From Mucilaginibacter sp. (GTDB lineage Bacteria > Bacteroidota > Bacteroidia > Sphingobacteriales > Sphingobacteriaceae): a stretch of 32,582 nt of DNA. Shown here piece after piece: positions 27,959-32,582 of this stretch. Position 1 is the first letter of the stretch, and each line of letters starts with the position of its first letter. The translations under genes were made by a program, and so were the position numbers. The stretch covers positions 1 to 32,582 of the forward strand of contig JAQBOS010000645.1 of assembly GCA_028287925.1 (NCBI GenBank), read 5' to 3'. The notes beneath the pieces were generated by a model. That model saw only the letters and a program-made list of their open reading frames with translations. It was not told the origin of the DNA and ran no database searches.

Positions 27959-28012
27959 TTGTAATGGATAGCGTTCTTTAGATGAAAATAGCCGCATGCT
28001 ATTCCATTACAA
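27959..28012. repeat. Inverted repeat / hairpin downstream of the kelch regulator gene
   Basis: ttgtaatggatagc (27959-27972) versus gctattccattacaa (27998-28012): complementary with a single-nt bulge. Confidence 0.6.
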
Positions 28013-28075
28013 TGAGATTTTGGTAACCACAAACATTGCACAGAATACTATATGAGATTTGTGGGGACATTAACT

Positions 28076-28113
28076 TAATCTAACTCAGTCAACCTAATCC
28101 AACTCAATCAACC
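28076..28113. repeat. Two tandem 19-bp repeats overlapping the stop codon of the kelch regulator gene
   Basis: taatctaactcagtcaacc (28076-28094) and taatccaactcaatcaacc (28095-28113), 17 of 19 identical. Confidence 0.75.
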
Positions 28114-30693
28114 CTGCTTCACCGCGCAAATCTTCTCAAAGGGAATAGGATAATGCTCACCTAATGATTTTTCATATTCAGCGATAAAATCATTGTAGAT
28201 CTTATGGGCGTACTCTATGCCTTTAATGCGGCGAAGCGCTTTCAGTTTGTATTTTATAGCCTCATCATTAAACGGATCGATATTTAAAACCACCCGGGCT
28301 ATTTCAATAGTTTTGCGGAAATCGCCGCTTTCGTAAACTTTTTTTACCTCGGGTAAAATTACGGGCATCAGCGTTTCCTCATAATTTTGCTTAATATCAT
28401 CCAGCCAGGTTTCGGGGATGTGCTGTAATAAACCGCCGCGTGCAATCAGGTCAAAATGAGTTAATATACTTTCATCAGCATGTTTAACTGCATTATTTAA
28501 CACCTGAATAGCATCTGTTACAATAAAGTAATCGCAAAAAAGCGTATCGCTTAATTTAAAGCCGTAGGTGTCGTTTAAAAAAGTAAGCTCAAGGCCATCA
28601 AGATCTGCAACAATATTGCGCAGGTGGTTAATGGTAACGCCTTTTATGTTTTTTGTTTTGGCGATGTCTTTATCGGGCCATAAGGTAGTCGAGATCTTTT
28701 TTGATACCACCCCGCTTTCATCTTTGCTGTTTAATAATACCAGGATAAACAGCTGCTTTATTTTAGGGCTGAACATGTAGGTGATATCCCTGCTGTTTTT
28801 ATCGTACACCGTAAACTCGCCCAATAAGTAAATGGCATTGGCCCTTTTTTCGTCCTCCTTTTTATGGATGGCAACAACGGCTGAATCCCTGTCGATTTCT
28901 TCGGGTATTACTTCAGGTTTATTCTTCTTTCGTTTGAAATATATAAATGCTGATATAATAATAGTAATTATAGCCAAAATGATTATCCACTTTGGAACCA
29001 AAAATTTAAAATACCAGCCAGATGATACATTTGTTTGTTGTGATGCTAAATAATCCTGCTCCCGTACCGGTGGGGAAGCCAGGGAATATACCCTTACGGT
29101 TGAATAATCGGGTGTGGTAAATTCCTGTATGGCACAATAAAAGGTTTCCTGCTTATGATTGTAAAAAAGATTAACGTCGGTTTCAATCCGCTCGCCTTTG
29201 GCGGGGATGTTACCGCTCACTACCTCGTACGAACCATCTTTTATAGAGAACTTATAGAGCATCAAGCTGGTCTTAGGCTTTTCATGTGCGTAGCATAAAG
29301 CGTAAAAATATTTTTTATCGCTGGAGATGATCAGGTTGTTGGCTGCTACAAAATCCTCAGCAGGCGGCTTTATTTCCCAGCATTTTTTTATGGTGCGGGT
29401 TGTTAAGTTAACACAATACAGGTCATAAAAATGCTTGCCGCCAACTATCTGGTTACCACTTTGATTGCCGTATCCGCCGAAAATATATACGTTGTTGTTT
29501 TCATCGGCCTGGCTATAGCCCGAAAAAAAGCGCGGCATTATCTTATCGCCGCTGAACTCAATTTTATCCCAGGTATCGGTCTTTTTATTGTACTCAAAAA
29601 AATCTTTATAGTATTTAAACGAGCCATATCCGCCAAACAGGTAAAATTTATCCTGTGTATTATCATAAAATATATTGTGATGATGCCTTTGCTCGGTAAT
29701 AGTGCCAAGCCCGCTTACTTCCCATTTTAGGGTGTTCAGGTCAAGCGAGGCAATGCTGGGCGCCGGTTTTGGCGCCCTTAAAGTTTCATAAGCATACAAC
29801 TTGTTTTCTTTTGTATTGATAATGCTTTTGCCCAGGTGCAGAGGGATGGGGCATTTGTTTTGATAAGCCTGTTCTGATAAGTAATTTCGCTGTAAATCAT
29901 ATGTTATTAACGAGTCGCTTTTAAACATTAGTAGTTTTTGGGCCGCCTCATTAAAATTAATACCTGTTACCTCGGTAAAATTTCGCGTAAACTTTAGCGC
30001 CCAGAAATAAGATTCATTAATGAGCCAAACAGGATTATCAACCAGGCCCAGATCATCTCCGTCACTACTATACACATTTTTTCCGCTCCATTCATTTAAC
30101 GGGAATGTATAGTTCTTATGCCCATCGCCAACGGTCAAATTCCTTATGGCCATTTTGGGCACATCGGAGTAATTTTCGTTTTTTCCGAAGTATATTTTAG
30201 GGGTAATGGCGCCATCAAAGTTAAACCCGCCCGCCCTGTACCACTTACCAATTATAAAAATACCTACTGTATTGGCTTTTAAATCAATATCAATTTTAAC
30301 CGGCACCCAGTTGCGTTTTTTCAACTGGTTAGCGGTGAGCGGGATATTGATCTTATTGCTTTTACTATCGATATTAAAGTTTAATGAAGGCGAACCATTG
30401 TAGATAGAGCTTAAACTATAAGAGTTGTTTTTGGTGTCAGTTATATTTAAGATATAGCCCAGATGTTCATTATCCCAAAGGGAAAGATCAAAATTTATAT
30501 ATAAATGACCTGAGAATGTAGGGGGATCTGTTTTAAAAACCGAGTAGGAGGTACGCTTGCTCAGCAAGCTATCGTTTGAGTTAAATTGCAGCCCCTGGCC
30601 TTTGCTTTTAAAGGCGATCAGCATTAAAATAAAAAGAAATACAATCTTACATACCTTAAATCGCAGTATTAAAAACTTACTTTTTCTGATCAT
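28108..30693 (-). CDS. Membrane-anchored regulator: extracytoplasmic LamG-like/kelch region, one TM helix, cytoplasmic OmpR/SARP-like winged helix and BTAD-like C-terminus
   Basis: Signal peptide/TM; kelch motifs (NIFYDNTQDKFYLFGGYGSFKYYKDFFEYNKKTDTWDKIE, NNVYIFGGYG); TM WIIILAIITIIISAFIYFKRKKNK; LGEFTVYDKNSRDITYMFSPKIKQLFILVLLNS...STTLWPDKDIAKTKNIKGVTINHLRNIVADLDGLELTF; BTAD-like SGDFRKTIEIARVVLNIDPFNDEAIKYKLKALRRI. Confidence 0.8.
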   Translation of the reverse strand: MIRKSKFLILRFKVCKIVFLFILMLIAFKSKGQGLQFNSNDSLLSKRTSYSVFKTDPPTFSGHLYINFDLSLWDNEHLGYILNITDTKNNSYSLSSIYNGSPSLNFNIDSKSNKINIPLTANQLKKRNWVPVKIDIDLKANTVGIFIIGKWYRAGGFNFDGAITPKIYFGKNENYSDVPKMAIRNLTVGDGHKNYTFPLNEWSGKNVYSSDGDDLGLVDNPVWLINESYFWALKFTRNFTEVTGINFNEAAQKLLMFKSDSLITYDLQRNYLSEQAYQNKCPIPLHLGKSIINTKENKLYAYETLRAPKPAPSIASLDLNTLKWEVSGLGTITEQRHHHNIFYDNTQDKFYLFGGYGSFKYYKDFFEYNKKTDTWDKIEFSGDKIMPRFFSGYSQADENNNVYIFGGYGNQSGNQIVGGKHFYDLYCVNLTTRTIKKCWEIKPPAEDFVAANNLIISSDKKYFYALCYAHEKPKTSLMLYKFSIKDGSYEVVSGNIPAKGERIETDVNLFYNHKQETFYCAIQEFTTPDYSTVRVYSLASPPVREQDYLASQQTNVSSGWYFKFLVPKWIIILAIITIIISAFIYFKRKKNKPEVIPEEIDRDSAVVAIHKKEDEKRANAIYLLGEFTVYDKNSRDITYMFSPKIKQLFILVLLNSKDESGVVSKKISTTLWPDKDIAKTKNIKGVTINHLRNIVADLDGLELTFLNDTYGFKLSDTLFCDYFIVTDAIQVLNNAVKHADESILTHFDLIARGGLLQHIPETWLDDIKQNYEETLMPVILPEVKKVYESGDFRKTIEIARVVLNIDPFNDEAIKYKLKALRRIKGIEYAHKIYNDFIAEYEKSLGEHYPIPFEKICAVKQG

Positions 30694-30827
30694 TTAACCA
30701 CGTAAACTAAAAAGGACAGCCTTCTATAAATAACCTAGCTAAATTATGACTTTTTTAGCAGGTAATGTGTTACAGGAATTAAAGATATAACAGACGGGAG
30801 ATTGACGGCTTTAGTTAATTTACCAAA

Positions 30828-31145
30828 CTATTTCTTTTGTAATGCGGAAAGCAGGTCGCCAAATTCGCCGGTGTACTGTCCCCAACTGTTCCAGTTCACT
30901 TCGTATAACGACTTTTTACCCTCATTTATAACCGTGATCAGGTCTGTTGTGAGCAATTCTTTTAAATGATGTGATATAGTTGGCTGCGAGAGCGGCAGGA
31001 TCTCCACAATTTCGCCGCAGGTACATTTTGGGTGCTGAGCCAAAATACGAAGAATTGCAATGCGGGCAGGGTGCGACATTGCCTTAGCAACTTCCGAGAT
31101 CCGTTGATCAATTGAGGTGAACTCACCTTTTTTGTGGTTAGCCAT
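30828..31145 (-). CDS. ArsR-family winged-helix transcriptional regulator
   Basis: AMSHPARIAILRILAQHPKCTCGEIVEILPLSQPTISHHLKELLTTDLITVINEGKKSLYEVN. Confidence 0.93.
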   Translation of the reverse strand: MANHKKGEFTSIDQRISEVAKAMSHPARIAILRILAQHPKCTCGEIVEILPLSQPTISHHLKELLTTDLITVINEGKKSLYEVNWNSWGQYTGEFGDLLSALQKK

Positions 31146-31244
31146 AAAGTGCTCAAATATAGTGGCTATTAACTAAATATTATTTAACTGCCCAAAAGTT
31201 AATAAGTTTTTTACAAAAGCAACGCGGCTGATCCGTATTCCTTT

Positions 31245-31271
31245 AAATCTAATATTCAAGATATTCGATTT
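31245..31271. promoter_or_regulatory. Imperfect inverted repeat in the ArsR/TonB-receptor divergent intergenic region
   Basis: aaatctaatat-tcaag-atattcgattt, 10 of 11 arm positions complementary. Confidence 0.4.
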
Positions 31272-31334
31272 GATAACTTTCAATTAACATTGACTTAACT
31301 ATGCCCCAATACTTTTGTGGTGTTATTTAAAGTT

Positions 31335-32582
31335 ATGTTCATCAATAAGTATTTTTTTGCTGCATTCATTATTCTGTTTTTAGGTTGTTCATTATCATTA
31401 TTTGCCCAAAATACCGGGAAGATCGGCGGTAAGATCCTTGATGAGAAAACCGGCGAAACACTGATAGGCGCAACGGTTGGCATCCAAAGCACTACTACCG
31501 GTGTTGCTGCCGATGTTGAAGGCAGATACCTGATCCATGGCCTGCAACCGGGCAAATACACCATTGTTATAAAGTATATAGGTTACCAAACTAAATCAAT
31601 ATCAGATATTGAAGTAAAGGAAGGCGCTGTTACACCGCTTGATATTACACTTGGTTTAGCCGCCTTGCAAAACCTTAATGAAGTTGTTATTAAGGCAACC
31701 TTTAAGCAGGAATCGGTAAACGCGCTTTATGCAAGGCGGAAAAACGATGTCCAGGTTACCGATGGGATCTCTGCAGATGTTATCCGCCGGTCGCCCGACC
31801 GTAATACAGGGGATGTTTTAAAACGCATAAGCGGTACTTCAGTTCAGGACGGAAAGTTTGTGGTTATCAGGGGCCTGGCTGAACGCTATAATAATAATCT
31901 TTTAAATAATGCGGTTCTTCCAAGCTCGGAGCCCGATAAAAAAGCTTTTTCTTTTGATATTATCCCTTCAAGCCTGGTTGATAACATTGTAGTGTACAAA
32001 ACCGCCACGCCCGATCTTCCCGGTGATTTTTCGGGTGGCACCATTAACACCGTTACAAAAGATATCCCCGACAGTAAATATTTAGAGGCTGCATTAAGCA
32101 TAGGTTATAATTCAAAAACCACTTTCAGAAATAACTTTATTGATGCAAGCCCGTCAGGCAAGTATGATTTCCTTGGCTTTGATGACGGATCGAGAAAACT
32201 ACCAGATGCTTATTCCAAGATTAAATCAAACTATACATCAGGCACCACCAGTGCCGAAAAAGTAGCTATAGCGCAACAGTTTCCAAATACGTTTGGCTAC
32301 ACCGAAGGGCAAGGCAGTTTGCCTAATATTGGCTTTCAATTATCAACAGGCAATTCGGTCACCACTAAAAACAATAACCGGTTTGGCTATAATTTTAGTT
32401 TAAATTATACCAATGGCCATAAAGCATCATTTGGGAACCGGGTTGGATATTTTGGCTTTAACAATTCTGCTGCCGAACTCCCTGTATATAGTTATGATCG
32501 CAACATATTTACCAGCTATAAAAACCTGGGCGGCCTGTTAAATTTTGCCTACACATTTGGTAAAAATAAAATCGCCTTAAGG
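31335..32582 (+). CDS. TonB-dependent receptor with N-terminal carboxypeptidase-like domain, truncated at right window edge
   Basis: Manual translation from ATG 31335: MFINKYFFAAFIILFLGCSLSLFAQNTGKIGGKILDEKTGETLIGATVGIQSTTTGVAADVEGRYLIHGLQPGKYTIVIKYIGYQTKS...; plug RNTGDVLKRISGTSVQDGKFVVIRGLAERYNNNLLNNAVLPSSEPDKKAFSFDIIPSSLVDNIVVYKTATPDLPGDFSGG. Absent from ORF track because no stop lies in the window. Confidence 0.93.
   Translation, partial: MFINKYFFAAFIILFLGCSLSLFAQNTGKIGGKILDEKTGETLIGATVGIQSTTTGVAADVEGRYLIHGLQPGKYTIVIKYIGYQTKSISDIEVKEGAVTPLDITLGLAALQNLNEVVIKATFKQESVNALYARRKNDVQVTDGISADVIRRSPDRNTGDVLKRISGTSVQDGKFVVIRGLAERYNNNLLNNAVLPSSEPDKKAFSFDIIPSSLVDNIVVYKTATPDLPGDFSGGTINTVTKDIPDSKYLEAALSIGYNSKTTFRNNFIDASPSGKYDFLGFDDGSRKLPDAYSKIKSNYTSGTTSAEKVAIAQQFPNTFGYTEGQGSLPNIGFQLSTGNSVTTKNNNRFGYNFSLNYTNGHKASFGNRVGYFGFNNSAAELPVYSYDRNIFTSYKNLGGLLNFAYTFGKNKIALR

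Noticed and set aside
1-32582. Mobile element, prophage, CRISPR or defence-island signals
   Set aside because: No transposase, integrase, phage or Cas-like protein and no regularly spaced repeat array seen; the CPBP (Abi-like) protease alone is not evidence of a defence system.

Overview
The window is from a Bacteroidota chromosome, probably Sphingobacteriaceae-like; this is inferred from SusC/SusD pairs, A-rich start contexts and protein style, not from a search. It holds about 17 real genes.

Left part: a truncated serine beta-lactamase-family protein, a CPBP/Abi membrane protease, a sensor-propeller/Y_Y_Y/LuxR-type regulator, a ThuA-domain protein, a divergent SusC/SusD pair, and a large CheB-CheR-PAS-histidine kinase fusion.

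Middle: a minus-strand polysaccharide-utilization locus (PUL) in the order SusC-SusD-DUF3823-like lipoprotein-uncharacterised GH-like protein-uncharacterised beta-propeller lipoprotein-GH92.

Right part: a Y-x4-D repeat lipoprotein, a membrane-anchored kelch protein with a SARP-like C-terminus, an ArsR regulator, and a TonB-dependent receptor running off the right edge. The ORF track misses that receptor.

The most interesting non-coding signals are:
(i) a bipartite direct-repeat motif, GTAGNG-GTAWT-GTAGKG, near the Y_Y_Y/LuxR regulator and twice, in opposite orientations, in the ThuA/SusC divergent promoter region;
(ii) two strong intrinsic terminators inside the GH92 PUL, separating binding genes from enzyme genes;
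(iii) a perfect 20-bp palindrome upstream of the CheB/CheR kinase;
(iv) a perfect 29-bp inverted repeat between convergent genes;
(v) a 22-bp intergenic repeat that supplies the C-terminus of the ThuA protein.

No tRNA, rRNA, CRISPR array or transposase was seen.
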